A DNA stretch of 64,000 nt from Cecembia rubra (GTDB taxonomy: Bacteria > Bacteroidota > Bacteroidia > Cytophagales > Cyclobacteriaceae): the NCBI RefSeq assembly GCF_003014575.1, contig NZ_PYGF01000010.1, forward strand, positions 1 through 64,000, read 5' to 3'. The notes under the pieces are model-generated. The model was given only the letters and a program-made list of their open reading frames with translations, had not been told where the DNA came from and ran no database searches. Of the stretch, positions 47,301-57,000 are shown piece after piece (position 1 is the stretch's first letter; each line of letters begins with the position of its first letter). A program made the translations under genes and the position numbers.

Positions 47301-49120
47301 GGAAATTCTTTTGTTGGAGAGTTTTGTACTCCTTTGCAAATCAAAATTAAAAAGAGGGGCTTGGTAAATTCGGGAGCCAATATTGGGAAATCTGGTTGTT
47401 TAAGCCCATAATGTTCACAGAATAGTTTTAAAGCTGCATATTCATTGCCAGCAAACCCTTCGTGGTTTATAGTAGAAATTTGTGAAGGAATACCCTCGGG
47501 AAAAATTAGATTGAAATAGGTAGTTCGGATGCTCAGGACAACGCCTAAATAGGGGTACTTGGTGATCCCATTTATTAACCCAAAAACTTCATCCCTCCAC
47601 AGACCGACTCCACCACCTTCGTTCAATGCATCAATTAGGATAGGTATTCTTTCATTTAATTGCTCACCTATCTTATTAAGTGACTTCAGGAAGTCATCCA
47701 TATTTATATCCAGCCCTAATAGGGCTAGAATGTTCTTTTCTACGCTCCCAATCCCAGATTTGAAATGTTGTCCCAAAAGAAAAACTGTAGGTCTTCCTCT
47801 TTTCATTCTGTTTTGTGCTATATCTCCCAAAAGGTGAGATTTTCCACTCCCTGCTTCTCCCTTAACAATCAACACTGGATGATTTGTAAGCCCAACATTT
47901 ACTTTATTTTGTAAGTCATCCTCTAAACGTCTGTTCTTTGATTGCAATTCACGTAAGGAACTCAGTTCTGATTCATATGGAGTTGTGTAATTGTAAGGCT
48001 TCTTCTTATCCTTATCAGCTTTGATTTTCTCTGTTTGAAGTTCATACAACTGTGACTGCTTTTTTTGAATCAGGTCAGAAATTCGTTCTACATTATCAGA
48101 AATCCACTTATAATCAATGATATTGGGAATGTTAATAGCGCATGACTGTATCCATTCTAAGACAGCGTTTTTAAAGTTGAATTGTTCAGTCTCAATATCA
48201 AATAGTTCACTTCCTTCCTTAGGGCTTAAGTGCCTACTTTCATTTATCCAGTTATCTATTGTTTGAAGAAATCGGTGCTCAAAATCTTTATCACGAACAA
48301 GGTCATTGAACAGTTTGGAAATAGGTAATTCCAAATTCAATTCTTTATTATAACGTTGACCTAAATTATGAATAGCCTTTTCTACATTATTTTTAAAGAA
48401 GCTGTGATTAAGGTTATTGTCACCTAAGTAGTCAAACTTCACAGAAGGTAGGAAGTTCTTTGATAGTAATTCATTAACTAATTCAATGTGTTGACCATAA
48501 ATAACTTTGCCTCTATCTTCTGAACGAAATCTTGTGAATATGCCAAATAAGTAGACAAATTCATTATCGTTTAAAAAAATGCCACTTCCAGAAAAACCTT
48601 CAGTCGAATAGTCGTTGTAATCCTCGTTTAATTGCAATTGAAACTTTCGTGCTGCTGTTAATTTCTGTTTCCAAGTTGGATAGATTACATCAAGTTCTTT
48701 ACCCATGGTGGCATTTGGGAATCCTTTAACGATGAAATGAATTTTGTTTTGTCGAGTAGATACAACTCTTACCTTTGGAATATCCCCTATCATACTTTCC
48801 ACTTCCGATTTACTAAGAGGGAGAACAGCTATATCACTGTCAGAATCTTGAAACAGAAGATTTTTATTGATGTGATTGACTTTGATTGAAACGTAATTGT
48901 CTTGTAATGGATTGTACATATCAACAATTACTGAGGAGAGTAGTTCTTGAAAAGAATCTCCATCTTTATGTAAGCAGTGCGAAGCAGTTATTATATAAAC
49001 ATTATCTCTAAGGTCATCTGAATAATAAATCAATCCAGTTCCAATTGTCGCTTCTGACGAATCCTCTCGAAGTCTTACGGTTAATCGAGAAATGAGTGAG
49101 TCTTGTTCTGAGTTGATCAT
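44369..49120 (-). CDS. Trypsin-like protease-STAND NTPase (Avs1-like phage sensor)
   Basis: 1583 residues. Residues 1-230 are a trypsin-fold protease: H48 in ITASHC, D96 in DSDIAVLPL, S177 in EGFSGSG. A NACHT/STAND P-loop NTPase follows: Walker A KGEAGSGKSHLLG (about 418-428) and Walker B ILIDALNEGG (about 495). A long helical repeat-like C-terminal region (about 750-1583) is a probable ligand-sensing arm. STAND proteins sense a phage protein, oligomerise and activate an effector, here probably the protease and/or the coupled MBL protein. Start ATG at 49120, next to the cassette core. The C-terminal overlap with the MBL gene supports a two-gene system. Confidence 0.87.
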   Translation of the reverse strand: MINSEQDSLISRLTVRLREDSSEATIGTGLIYYSDDLRDNVYIITASHCLHKDGDSFQELLSSVIVDMYNPLQDNYVSIKVNHINKNLLFQDSDSDIAVLPLSKSEVESMIGDIPKVRVVSTRQNKIHFIVKGFPNATMGKELDVIYPTWKQKLTAARKFQLQLNEDYNDYSTEGFSGSGIFLNDNEFVYLFGIFTRFRSEDRGKVIYGQHIELVNELLSKNFLPSVKFDYLGDNNLNHSFFKNNVEKAIHNLGQRYNKELNLELPISKLFNDLVRDKDFEHRFLQTIDNWINESRHLSPKEGSELFDIETEQFNFKNAVLEWIQSCAINIPNIIDYKWISDNVERISDLIQKKQSQLYELQTEKIKADKDKKKPYNYTTPYESELSSLRELQSKNRRLEDDLQNKVNVGLTNHPVLIVKGEAGSGKSHLLGDIAQNRMKRGRPTVFLLGQHFKSGIGSVEKNILALLGLDINMDDFLKSLNKIGEQLNERIPILIDALNEGGGVGLWRDEVFGLINGITKYPYLGVVLSIRTTYFNLIFPEGIPSQISTINHEGFAGNEYAALKLFCEHYGLKQPDFPILAPEFTKPLFLILICKGVQNSPTKEFPQGFQGIGTIFNYYIKALEIQFQKLREEYLIAPNLISSAIQKFSLECFCMNDSILRLEEAQKFFNTSFPQYPFLLTDMIQESVFIRNCRDNYRTGEKEEVIYFAYERFGDHFIANELIKDFKDQEEVLRAFSKEEKLGKLMEEHHWKHRGILESLAILLPEKHGLELFEVYSWLYLDVKKDDYALKNTIEWQNGFLLDSLKWRSIKSINDEKLIEWFRGDFFYVDYDTYLLTIEQLATIKNHPFNSERLYQILIKTPMPERDSFWQSHVRWFSGYDDNEIGFPLRRLIDWAWSPSISNSVDGETAFLAAQTLAWVLSSTNRKLRDEVTKAIVNLLEQQPKTLIDLLAKFQEVDDMYIQERLYAIAYGCILRTEQKDSIQLIGNYVYNQIFNQRNPPEHVLLRDYARNTVEYMIYRGLGEKIDAEKIRPPYKSELPTYPTEDEISIYDIDHKSPDYDKDFIRAHNKIHFSVMSWDFGRKIVEPNIEKFCPVSFTTEDEYKKFITEELSEEQQELLSSLVEMIYSKEQLESKSSRYEVEKLGGQEKYDSLLKEYRQVVEQGFKLVKSMFNEQSEYVINYIIPYLQNVERLNSSSYNRKLFDVRPVKRWIVKRAHELGYDAKLHGRYDESREYGGSRPDVERIGKKYQWIAFHEILSILADNHKISEWHSDKNYQFYQGAWQFYARDIDPVYTTKNPEGLPEDDMMILEKEHKWWHDPDYSFWNQENQEWARNIDDLPKVKHIISKKDDKGIDWLFLNKYVTWKMPKPIGVDKYSMFRKEVWYMIQGYIVKKEHKSRIVEFLQDKNFWGRWMPEPRDESNQLLNREKYWSPAYHSMEREEAWEEIYYNHKSTGLVVMSAIQDAKSHISEDKSGAESSYNIPCEQLFNDLELIYAPNDGDFVNPQGELVVQNIPRSGGLMINKEILLDYLEKNDLDIIWTLLGEKMAFISHGEQSYFGVPCGGFHLENGEFKGQLNHYERD

Positions 49121-49188
49121 TTATTTAGTTATCCTAAAATAGTTATTTAAAATCTGTGGGGGATATTTTTACTAACGTTGAATTAAAT

Positions 49189-49326
49189 GCTCCACAACGT
49201 TTTGCGGCTTTGCGAAGGTGGCGATTTTCACCACTAAACTTCATACGAAGCACTAAATTTTGATTAACCACTTCACTGTCATACGAAGCACTGCACCGCC
49301 ACTTTTGCAAAACCGCTGTTGGCAGC
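49189..49326. other. attC-like folded site C between blocks 1 and 2
   Basis: Outer cores are GCTCCACAAC (49189-49198) and GTTGGCAGC (49318-49326). Between them a 20-bp stem, 49204-49223 with 49297-49316, pairs with one mismatch and two G-T pairs. The loop (49229-49291) has CACCACTAAAC, TACGAAG twice and CACTTCACTGTC, matching the loop of site B. GCTCCACAAC is the exact complement of GTTGTGGAGC at the start of block 1, as end and start of one integron cassette should be. The open frame running through this site (49143-49586) is not a gene. Confidence 0.75.
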
Positions 49327-49563
49327 TGGTGTTCTGTCGTCCGTCCTTGTAAACCATTGTCAGTGTTGGTTTTGAGTGTCATTGTCTGTTTACTTTTTTC
49401 TCTGTTTGTGTTGGGTTGTGCGTTGCGTTTTTTATTTTTTTGAAGGGTTGGGAAATTTTTTAAAAACAATTTTTCTTGCGTTGGCTTTGCAAGCTCTTTG
49501 ACAAAGCTTCGGACTGTGCTTGGGCTTGTGCGGCTTTGGCAATGTGCTTGCAAAACGTTTGGC
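49327..49563. other. Spacer with terminator-like hairpin at the end of the CARF operon
   Basis: Arms 49483-49506 and 49534-49557 share about 18 of 24 paired positions (core TTTGCAAGC / GCTTGCAAA) and lie just past the stop of the last operon gene. Next to it, read on the minus strand, is TTGTTTTTAAAAAAT followed about 11 bases later by AAAAAAATAAAAAAC. The same two words occur in plus orientation at 58070-58105, so the operon is bracketed by inverted copies. Confidence 0.55.
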
Positions 49564-50664
49564 TCATATTGATGTTTTTTTCTCAAGCTTGTCTAATATT
49601 TTACAAATGTCCTTTAGTGGATTAACCATTCTCTGAAATGCGTATACATAAAAAACCTCGATATCTAGTTCTTTACACTTCTCCATTATTGATTGTGAAG
49701 GCATATATCGACTTACTAATAGTGATTTAGATATTAGACCACCATAAGTTTGCTTGATAACCTTCATTTTGTTTATGTCTTCTTGTTTTATATTGCCGGA
49801 TTTACACTCAACAAAAATCAGTTTGTTACCTGTATTGATTAGGATGTCAATCTCATTTTTCAAGGCTTTATTATCAGTCTTAAAAGGTAGCTCGCAATGA
49901 AGAATTATTTCTTTTGCTTTAGCCCATTTACCAATTTCTGATGCTACAATTAGTTCCCACCAATTTGCATTAAAGAAAAGGTCACGAACGTTATTGCCTT
50001 TAAAACAAGCAATAGGTTTGTTGTTACTATGGATTTCTACGATGTTAGCATCCCAATTGATGACTGCATTACCTGTCGTTGTCTCTTTCCCTTTTTCTGG
50101 TAAGACTCTATATTTCTTTCTTAGGAAATCTGTAACCTTAGAATATATTTTATTTGACGCAGCAAAAGATTCTATCTGTCTGGAAACCCTTAAATCATTC
50201 TCTGTAAAGTCGCTTAGCGTTTTTGCTGAAAATATTTTATGACCACTTAACCCAAAAAAATCTTTAATTGATAATTCCGAAGTTATTTGTTTTTTATCAT
50301 ATGAAGGGACTTCTATTAAACTATAGTCTTGATTTACGTAAAAACCATTGAGATTACTTTCAGAAATAATCGATTGTGCTGCAAGAAGCATTATTTTAGT
50401 GCCACCAGTTAAATTAATCAATACATCGTCTTGTGCATCTAATTTTTCAATGATACTTCGAATTCGTTTTTTGATGGAATAAAAATCAAAAGGGTCACAA
50501 ATAAATTCACTAACTATAATATCTGGAAAAATGTCTTTCAATATTTTAATTCCTTCTTTTGATTCATCCGAAGCAATAAAATGAATTTTGGCGGGCATAA
50601 ACTCTTTTATTCCGATGTATATCGGAAGTAATTGACCACCAAGAAAACTAATTTGATGCTTCAT
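49564..50664 (-). CDS. CARF domain-PD-(D/E)XK nuclease (Card1/Can2-like, DUF1887)
   Basis: 366 residues. The N-terminal CARF (Rossmann-like) domain has 'KHQISFLGGQLLPIYIG' and the ligand-loop motif NLTGGTKIMLLAA (about 84-96). The C-terminal PD-(D/E)XK nuclease has NANWWELIVASEIGKW (about 233), the catalytic ENEID-type Asp in KNEIDILI and FVECKSGNI. This layout is that of Card1/Can2, nucleases switched on by cyclic oligoadenylate in type III CRISPR. No cas10, cas gene or CRISPR array is in the window. Last gene of a five-gene operon; its start overlaps the CARF-only gene by 4 bp. Confidence 0.85.
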   Translation of the reverse strand: MKHQISFLGGQLLPIYIGIKEFMPAKIHFIASDESKEGIKILKDIFPDIIVSEFICDPFDFYSIKKRIRSIIEKLDAQDDVLINLTGGTKIMLLAAQSIISESNLNGFYVNQDYSLIEVPSYDKKQITSELSIKDFFGLSGHKIFSAKTLSDFTENDLRVSRQIESFAASNKIYSKVTDFLRKKYRVLPEKGKETTTGNAVINWDANIVEIHSNNKPIACFKGNNVRDLFFNANWWELIVASEIGKWAKAKEIILHCELPFKTDNKALKNEIDILINTGNKLIFVECKSGNIKQEDINKMKVIKQTYGGLISKSLLVSRYMPSQSIMEKCKELDIEVFYVYAFQRMVNPLKDICKILDKLEKKTSI

Positions 50665-51239
50665 TTTAAAAATATTTCTGGTTGATTCTTGAATGGATTG
50701 TATACAACATTAAGTATTTCTGAACCAGGCATAGGCTTTCGTAAATCTTTGATGTAATCCGAAAAGTCAACGTAAACTATTCTACATCCATAATCTTTTC
50801 CAAAAATGGATGCCGATGCAACCATTGACTTTTTACCTCCAGTTATATCAACTGTAATTTGTGGGTCAGGATTTAATACTAATTGTTCTTTCATTGCTTT
50901 ATACATTGATTCAAAGCTTTCATCATTTAGGTATATAATTTCATAATTAGAATCAAGAAAATTTTCTAAATAGCGATTATCTACTTTTTGATTATTTGTC
51001 GTGAAAATAATGTGAGTTTCGGGCTGAATTGCTTTTGCAGTTAGAATTATTGGTTCGGGCGAAAAACCTAAAACTGAGAACAATGTGCCACCTGATGGTA
51101 ATGTGTTACTATATTCATTACAGAAATTATTTATAACTGCCTCAAAAAGTTTTTCAAAATATAACTCTTGAGCACGTTCAAATTTGCCTGAACTGGCTAA
51201 ATCAAGCCACTCTTGCAGGTATGGTATTTTATTTTTCAT
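50661..51239 (-). CDS. Stand-alone CARF-domain protein
   Basis: 192 residues. After a ~45-residue helical lead come 'GTLFSVLGFSPEPIILTAKA' (about 50-69), 'THIIFTTNN' and the motif TVDITGGKKSMVASASIFG (about 131-149). This is a CARF domain with no recognisable effector. Such solo CARF proteins can be ring nucleases that destroy the cyclic-oligonucleotide signal, or regulatory sensors. Overlaps both neighbours by 4 bp (ATGA), so its dose is locked to the operon. CARF call is good; role is inference. Confidence 0.8.
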   Translation of the reverse strand: MKNKIPYLQEWLDLASSGKFERAQELYFEKLFEAVINNFCNEYSNTLPSGGTLFSVLGFSPEPIILTAKAIQPETHIIFTTNNQKVDNRYLENFLDSNYEIIYLNDESFESMYKAMKEQLVLNPDPQITVDITGGKKSMVASASIFGKDYGCRIVYVDFSDYIKDLRKPMPGSEILNVVYNPFKNQPEIFLK

Positions 51240-52684
51240 TGATTATTGCTGATTTTAAGTTCAAAAAATTTAAGAACATATTTTTCAAGATCAAATCTTG
51301 GTTTTACTGATTCTATAATTTGAATGACGTTGTCCTTTATTCTACACTTTAAGTATGAATTTCCGATAACTAGGAACTCGCTGTCTTTCGATTTTCCATA
51401 AAAGATTATGTTGCTTTTTAACTCTTCTAAATTTACATTATGAGATTTATTAAATGAAAGGATCAAGTTCTGGGGAAATACCGGTGCATTTAGGCCCTTA
51501 ATCATTTCATATGCAATATATGTTTGAAATAATTCATTTCTTGTGGGCTTGCTGTCATAAACGTAGAATGATGTTTCAATTAGTTTCTTGTGAAAATCCA
51601 GAAATTCAATGCGTTGATTTTCATTAAGAATATATCCAACCTCAAAGCCATTGGTTAATCCGTGATTCCCGTCAATATTCGCTGTGAATATTAAACCCGT
51701 TTTTTCATTTATAACACCTTTTGAATGGTTGTAAACATCAGCATATACTTTGCACCCAATCTCAACAAGCTCAGAAACACCGCTTAGGTGATCATTCCTA
51801 TAATTCATCCCTCTACAAAATAATGAAACAGGTACATTTCTCCCTATTGCATTTTTTAATGACTGAATTAAATTTGGTAGAGAGTTTAAACCAACAACAC
51901 TGTATGCAGACAAATAAATGTAATCACTCGCTTCGTCAATTACTTTTATAATCTCATTAAGCAGGTTGTTTTCATAAGATTCGCAGGTATATCTCAATTT
52001 TGATTGACATGGTACTGGAAGCAAATCACTATTTATTGTGGCTTCAGTTTGCACTACAAGCATTTTGCCTTTTTTTCTAGTGCCTAAAAATTGTTTGAAG
52101 GTTGTACCTTGAAGAAAAATAACATCAAAAAGCCTATCTAACTGTTTACTACTGTTTTCATCGAGATACACACCTGATTCAGTATTAAAAGTTAATGATG
52201 GTGTTGTAAAGTTAGCACTAGTAATAAATCCATTAGTTCTGTCTGACACGATAAATTTAGAATGTGCGGAAAGAGAAGCTCTTACGTGAATACCATTATC
52301 ATAAAGTTTCCGTATAAATTTAATGTGAATTTGTGCGGGATTTTCTTTTATCTCTTCTTCTGTAATGAAATCAATTAAAGATAAATCGTTTTTTAATTTA
52401 TCTTGATCTAGTTGAGTTAAAACGAAAATAGCAATTTGACTTTCTTTTGATTTGTTTAAAATCGCATTGAATATTTCTTTATCTGTAATGATAAAAGAAC
52501 ATATTTTAAGAACAGAAGTTGCTTCATTAATTATGCGTAGTATTTCATTTTTTAAGGATGAATTTCCTTCTTGCGTAAGAAACAACGCATTGTAGTGGTT
52601 TAACGGATGAAAGTCTTTCCTGTCATTATTAATAACAAAAACTCCAGTATTTAAAAAATCGGTATTTCGAATTATTGTTTCCAT
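51236..52684 (-). CDS. Phospholipase D-superfamily nuclease with two HKD-type motifs
   Basis: 482 residues from the ATG at 52684, which shares its A with the upstream TGA; a GTG one codon earlier is possible. Motif 1 is HSKFIVSD with GFITSANFT (His about 141), a canonical HxKxxxxD. Motif 2 is HSKGVINE with LIFTANIDG (His about 319), with Glu replacing Asp, so the second half-site is variant. The two PLD halves suggest an intramolecular nuclease like those paired with helicases in defence loci (Mokosh, DISARM drmC). It lies between the winged-helix and CARF genes, translationally coupled to both. Confidence 0.85.
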   Translation of the reverse strand: METIIRNTDFLNTGVFVINNDRKDFHPLNHYNALFLTQEGNSSLKNEILRIINEATSVLKICSFIITDKEIFNAILNKSKESQIAIFVLTQLDQDKLKNDLSLIDFITEEEIKENPAQIHIKFIRKLYDNGIHVRASLSAHSKFIVSDRTNGFITSANFTTPSLTFNTESGVYLDENSSKQLDRLFDVIFLQGTTFKQFLGTRKKGKMLVVQTEATINSDLLPVPCQSKLRYTCESYENNLLNEIIKVIDEASDYIYLSAYSVVGLNSLPNLIQSLKNAIGRNVPVSLFCRGMNYRNDHLSGVSELVEIGCKVYADVYNHSKGVINEKTGLIFTANIDGNHGLTNGFEVGYILNENQRIEFLDFHKKLIETSFYVYDSKPTRNELFQTYIAYEMIKGLNAPVFPQNLILSFNKSHNVNLEELKSNIIFYGKSKDSEFLVIGNSYLKCRIKDNVIQIIESVKPRFDLEKYVLKFFELKISNNQ

Positions 52685-54057
52685 CACATTAAATCAATCA
52701 TATGGTTTTCAATATCATATTTCTCCAGTAAGTCAAATTCACCTGCTAATAAGAGAAAGCGTCTAATGTTGTTTGCGAATTTTGGATGACTTTCAATAAA
52801 GCGGGAAAATGGGAATCGCTGATATTCTCTAATTAATTCAATAAACTCAATTAAATCTTTAACTACTGGGTCATCTGTACTATAATTGATGAAAAATAAG
52901 AACACATTTCTTTCAAGGCTATTGTTGAAAATCTTATAGTCACGCTTTCTAATTAAGTCACTAAGCAGTTTCTGTCTGTTTATACTTTTTAAAAGATGAT
53001 TCACCCTTATATTAATCATTAGGTTGTCCTCATCGTTTATAATATTCGTAGCTTCTATTTCCTTGATGCCAAAGCCAAATGGCATATCCGCTTTTAAGAA
53101 ATTGATTAAGTCCTCACTGCTAAAATTATAACACTTATTGGTTGAGTCTTTGTATCTATCTATCTCAGGCCAATTTGTTGTTAAATAAGGAAAAGTTTTT
53201 TCATTACTATCTTTCTTCTGAAAGGGAACCATTAATTTGAATTCTATATTTTGAATTCTATCGTTTAATTGTTGCTCAAAGAAAATTACATTTTCTCTAA
53301 GTGTTTGATAGTAAGATAACTCATCTCGTAAAGAAAAGATAGCGTAACCATCTATAAGCTCTTTAATTAATTCTTTATTTGATTTACTTACTGAAACAAG
53401 TACTTGAAAGCTCATTTTGGTAAACGAGATTTCGTCAATGCCTTGTAATCCGATAGGAATTCCAAATGCTTCTCGCTCCTCTCTTTCTACAGCAAAAATC
53501 TGATCTGCTATTAAACTTTTTTCAGGTGGGGTATGAACGATGTCTGGAGCAAAAGGGCGTGCTATTTTAGTTTCACCTCTTTGGTTCGTATAGAGGTAGG
53601 AATAATTCTCACTTATGAGTTTGCTTTTATAGTAGTTATAAAAAATACGTGGTAATGGCTTTAATGTAATACCATCGATGAAGAAATCATATGATTGTTT
53701 GTGAAGTCTTACTTGTGTTTTTGTTTCAAACACAGAAATTCCATATTCTGTTAGTTGATGATTATTTCCTTGTTTAGTTAACAAATCATCACTTATGAGT
53801 TTTTCAATTCTTAGTTCTATTAAGCTTTTGGAAGTGCCTATGATACTGCCAATTTGGAACGAATTAAAATCAGGTTTTACTTTAATAAAATCAACAATTA
53901 CTTTATCTAGGTTGTCAAGAGGGTCTGGTGTCGAATCTGAAATCTCAGAATGAATACAAAAAATTGGATATTGAAGACAAAAGATACCTTTTAGCTGTCT
54001 TCCCATTCCTGACAATTCTTCGTAAAATTTTTCTATGTCAATACTGAAATTGCTCAT
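52684..54057 (-). CDS. Winged-helix protein of unknown function in the CARF/helicase operon
   Basis: 457 residues. A helix-turn-helix/winged-helix region is visible at about 48-112 ('IVDFIKVKPDFNSFQIGSII', 'SLIELRIEKLISDDLL', 'LTEYGISVFET'). The large C-terminal part is not recognised: 'GITLKPLPRIFYNYY', then a beta-rich middle, then a helical end. It starts directly after the helicase stop (no intervening base) and its stop overlaps the PLD start. It might be the target-recognition or regulatory subunit of the system. Confidence 0.75.
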   Translation of the reverse strand: MSNFSIDIEKFYEELSGMGRQLKGIFCLQYPIFCIHSEISDSTPDPLDNLDKVIVDFIKVKPDFNSFQIGSIIGTSKSLIELRIEKLISDDLLTKQGNNHQLTEYGISVFETKTQVRLHKQSYDFFIDGITLKPLPRIFYNYYKSKLISENYSYLYTNQRGETKIARPFAPDIVHTPPEKSLIADQIFAVEREEREAFGIPIGLQGIDEISFTKMSFQVLVSVSKSNKELIKELIDGYAIFSLRDELSYYQTLRENVIFFEQQLNDRIQNIEFKLMVPFQKKDSNEKTFPYLTTNWPEIDRYKDSTNKCYNFSSEDLINFLKADMPFGFGIKEIEATNIINDEDNLMINIRVNHLLKSINRQKLLSDLIRKRDYKIFNNSLERNVFLFFINYSTDDPVVKDLIEFIELIREYQRFPFSRFIESHPKFANNIRRFLLLAGEFDLLEKYDIENHMIDLM

Positions 54058-57000
54058 TTAATATGAAAATGCTATTTGTTTTTTTTCTAAATCAATTTTA
54101 ATAATTCTGACTTCCATAGGTTCATTAACTTCCGGCACTTTTCCTCTACCTATATTATTTTTGTGAAGTAAACCTTCAAAGCCAGTATCAATTTTAAGGA
54201 AGTATCCAAAGTTTACTTCTTTGGTAATAATTCCTTTTACTTTGTCTCCTTTCTTGTACTTTCTTATAGTGTTTTCCCAACACTTATTTTTATTTTTTGC
54301 AGTGCCTTTCTTTCTATTGTTTAAGTTCAAAGTAATCCGTTTGTTTTCAACATCAATCGAATAGATTGAAACATCCATTTCAGTCCCTGCTTGTAAGTTT
54401 TCAGCACTTTCTTTGAGATCCTTGGACATCATAGAATACGGTATTAGACCATCAACACCATCGACAGTAACGAATAACCCAAAAATTCCCTTTGGAGATT
54501 TCCCAATGGATTTAAATTTTCCAACTGCATTATCTCCCTGTTTGTATTTCTCTAAGAACAACTCAAAGGGAGATTTGAAATCATATAAATCAGCGACATT
54601 AACAAAATTCCCAATATCTTCTTTGTTGCTAAGTTTAACAAGAGTTCTAAAAAGGTTAGTATAGTTAAATATTTTATCAAAGTGAGACCTAGAATCAGTC
54701 AAGGTTTTAGAATTTCCGATAAGAATTAGCTTTTTCTTGGCACGGCTAAATGCAACATTTAACCTTCTTGCATCATCAAGAAATCCAACTTTACTATATT
54801 TTCGTTTCCCATTTTCAAAAGGAGCGTTATTGTGGTCGGATGAACGTGTAAAACTGAAAACGATTATATCATATTCCTTTCCTTGAAAAGAGTCAAGGGT
54901 TGAAACATCAATGTTTTTGAATTTACAGGATTCAGATTTGTTTATTTGATTTTTAATATTTGCTACTTGAGATTTATAAGGGGCTATTATGGCAATACTG
55001 GATTGATTAATGTTGCTTTCAAATAATTTTGGCAATATTATTTCTGAAATTGTTTCTGATTCTGTATTGTTTTTTGCAGAGAAACCATCATTCTGTTCAA
55101 AAGGATTTTTTGAATTTGAGGTGTCAAAAAATACAACCTCCTTATTAAACGGACTTGGCATTTCAATTCTGTTCAAATGGGTTCTAATACCCATTTTTAC
55201 CTTACCATCATAAAAAGATTCAGAAACAAACTGCCCAATATTGGGATGCATTCTATGTTGATAGTTTAACATTTCCATATTGTCTTTTGGAAATTGTTCA
55301 GCATTTATGCGGTTAACAATAAATTCAAAAAAAGATGATTTAAGAGCGTGTAAAATTTCTTCTTCTAAAAATTCTGAACCATAAACAGAATTAGGAAAGC
55401 TTTGATTATCTGCTTTATCAATCAAGGAGCTATCCATATAAGGCGGAAGTTGCTTTTGGTCACCAACCAATATAACTTTTTGTCCAAGTTCGATGGCTAC
55501 TAAAGATTCTGCAATGTTTGCCTTTCCAGCTTCATCAATAATGACAGTATCAAACTTAAAATTCTTTTCTTTAAATACCTCATCTGATTTAATACCTATG
55601 CAAGTTGCAAAAACGACATCAATAGAATTATATATGAGTGGCTTTAATAAAATTTCATACTCATTGTTAGATTCGTCAAACCATTTTCTTAGTAGTTCTG
55701 TTGTTTCATTTAACTCCGTTTTGGATAAGCCTGTGAGTCCGTCAAGAAGTATAAAATGGCGTTGCTTGTACACATCTTTCATTACTCCATATTGATTTAC
55801 AAGTGAATTAATGAATTGATTTAATTGGGTTCTAAACTCATTTTTATCATAACCTAGTTCTTTACATCTAGTATATTCTTCAGTTATTGAAAGCTGATTT
55901 AAAATAAATTTTTTGAAATCAATTTTGTAATCCTCTACTAGATTTTCAATTGTATATTTTAATAACTGCTTATCAATCCTGTCAGGGTTTCCAACTCTTA
56001 AGAGATTTAGCTTCGGAAATTGCGAAAGTTTCTCCAACACGTTATCTACTGCTACGTGGTTTTGACCTGATACCAGAATCTTTTCACCCTTCTCAACTAA
56101 CTGTTGGATAATCTCAGCTATTACTGTTGTTTTACCCGTACCTGGAGGACCTTGTATTAAAAAAATGTTTTGATTACCTACTGCTTTTTTGACTGCATTG
56201 ACTTGATTATTTGTGGGGTCTTCTTTTTCCGTCCTTGATAAATCTTCATTTTTAAACTGAATAGGTTTTAAAATTGGAGTTTTCACCCTATCTGGTTTTA
56301 CGAGTAGGGCTTCTATGTGGTCAATTTTAATTTTCTTGTCAAGGAAATCTTGAATAATTTCTCTTTGTATTTGGAATTGCTTTTTAGAAATCTTTTTGTC
56401 TATATAGAATCCCTTGTCTAGTAGTTCAAGCTTTATGGGTTTGTGAAAAGTAATAGTGTAAACATCATTAAAATAAGAAAGTATACCGTCTGAGAGCTTT
56501 ATTAGTTTATCATCTTCTTTTAATCTGATATTTACAACAGTATCTTCATCAGTTTCAAGACTATCTCCGATGCTTCTTGAAATCTTAATTGCTACACCCT
56601 GATTAGCTGCTGGTACTCTGTCATATTTTTCTACAAAAACAGCATTTTCTTTTTCTTTATCAATTAAACTAATTTGATACTCTAGAAATTTATCAATGAT
56701 TGATAGCGTTCTCCCTTCCTGTCTTAGAATTTCACCTGCTTCTGTTTTTAAATGATTTACCGTTTCAAAGCATTGAGTTTTAAGTAAAGCATAGTCGAGA
56801 AATAATTGTTGTGAATTAACAAAAGGAAGTGTACCGTAAGGTGAGATTATTTTTAATTTGTTACTAAACAGAAATGATCCATACTTTGAATTTCTTTTTT
56901 TGGCTTCACTTGAGGTATACTGGGAATGACCAAAAGAGAAATTCTTTATGATAAATTTGATTTCTTTCTTATCCTTACCGATAATTACATCACCAAAGAA

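Noticed and set aside
49143-49586. 147-residue minus-strand open frame
   Set aside because: It runs through the attC-like hairpin and A/T-rich spacer; its composition (N/K/T/Q-rich, no domain) is explained by the folded DNA site.
49564-51239. Type III CRISPR-Cas locus
   Set aside because: CARF proteins are present, but no Cas10, Csm/Cmr subunit, Cas6 or repeat array is visible in the window.
51236-52684. PLD gene as the missing DISARM drmC
   Set aside because: It lies 19 kb from the DISARM-like genes, on the other strand, and is locked into a different operon.
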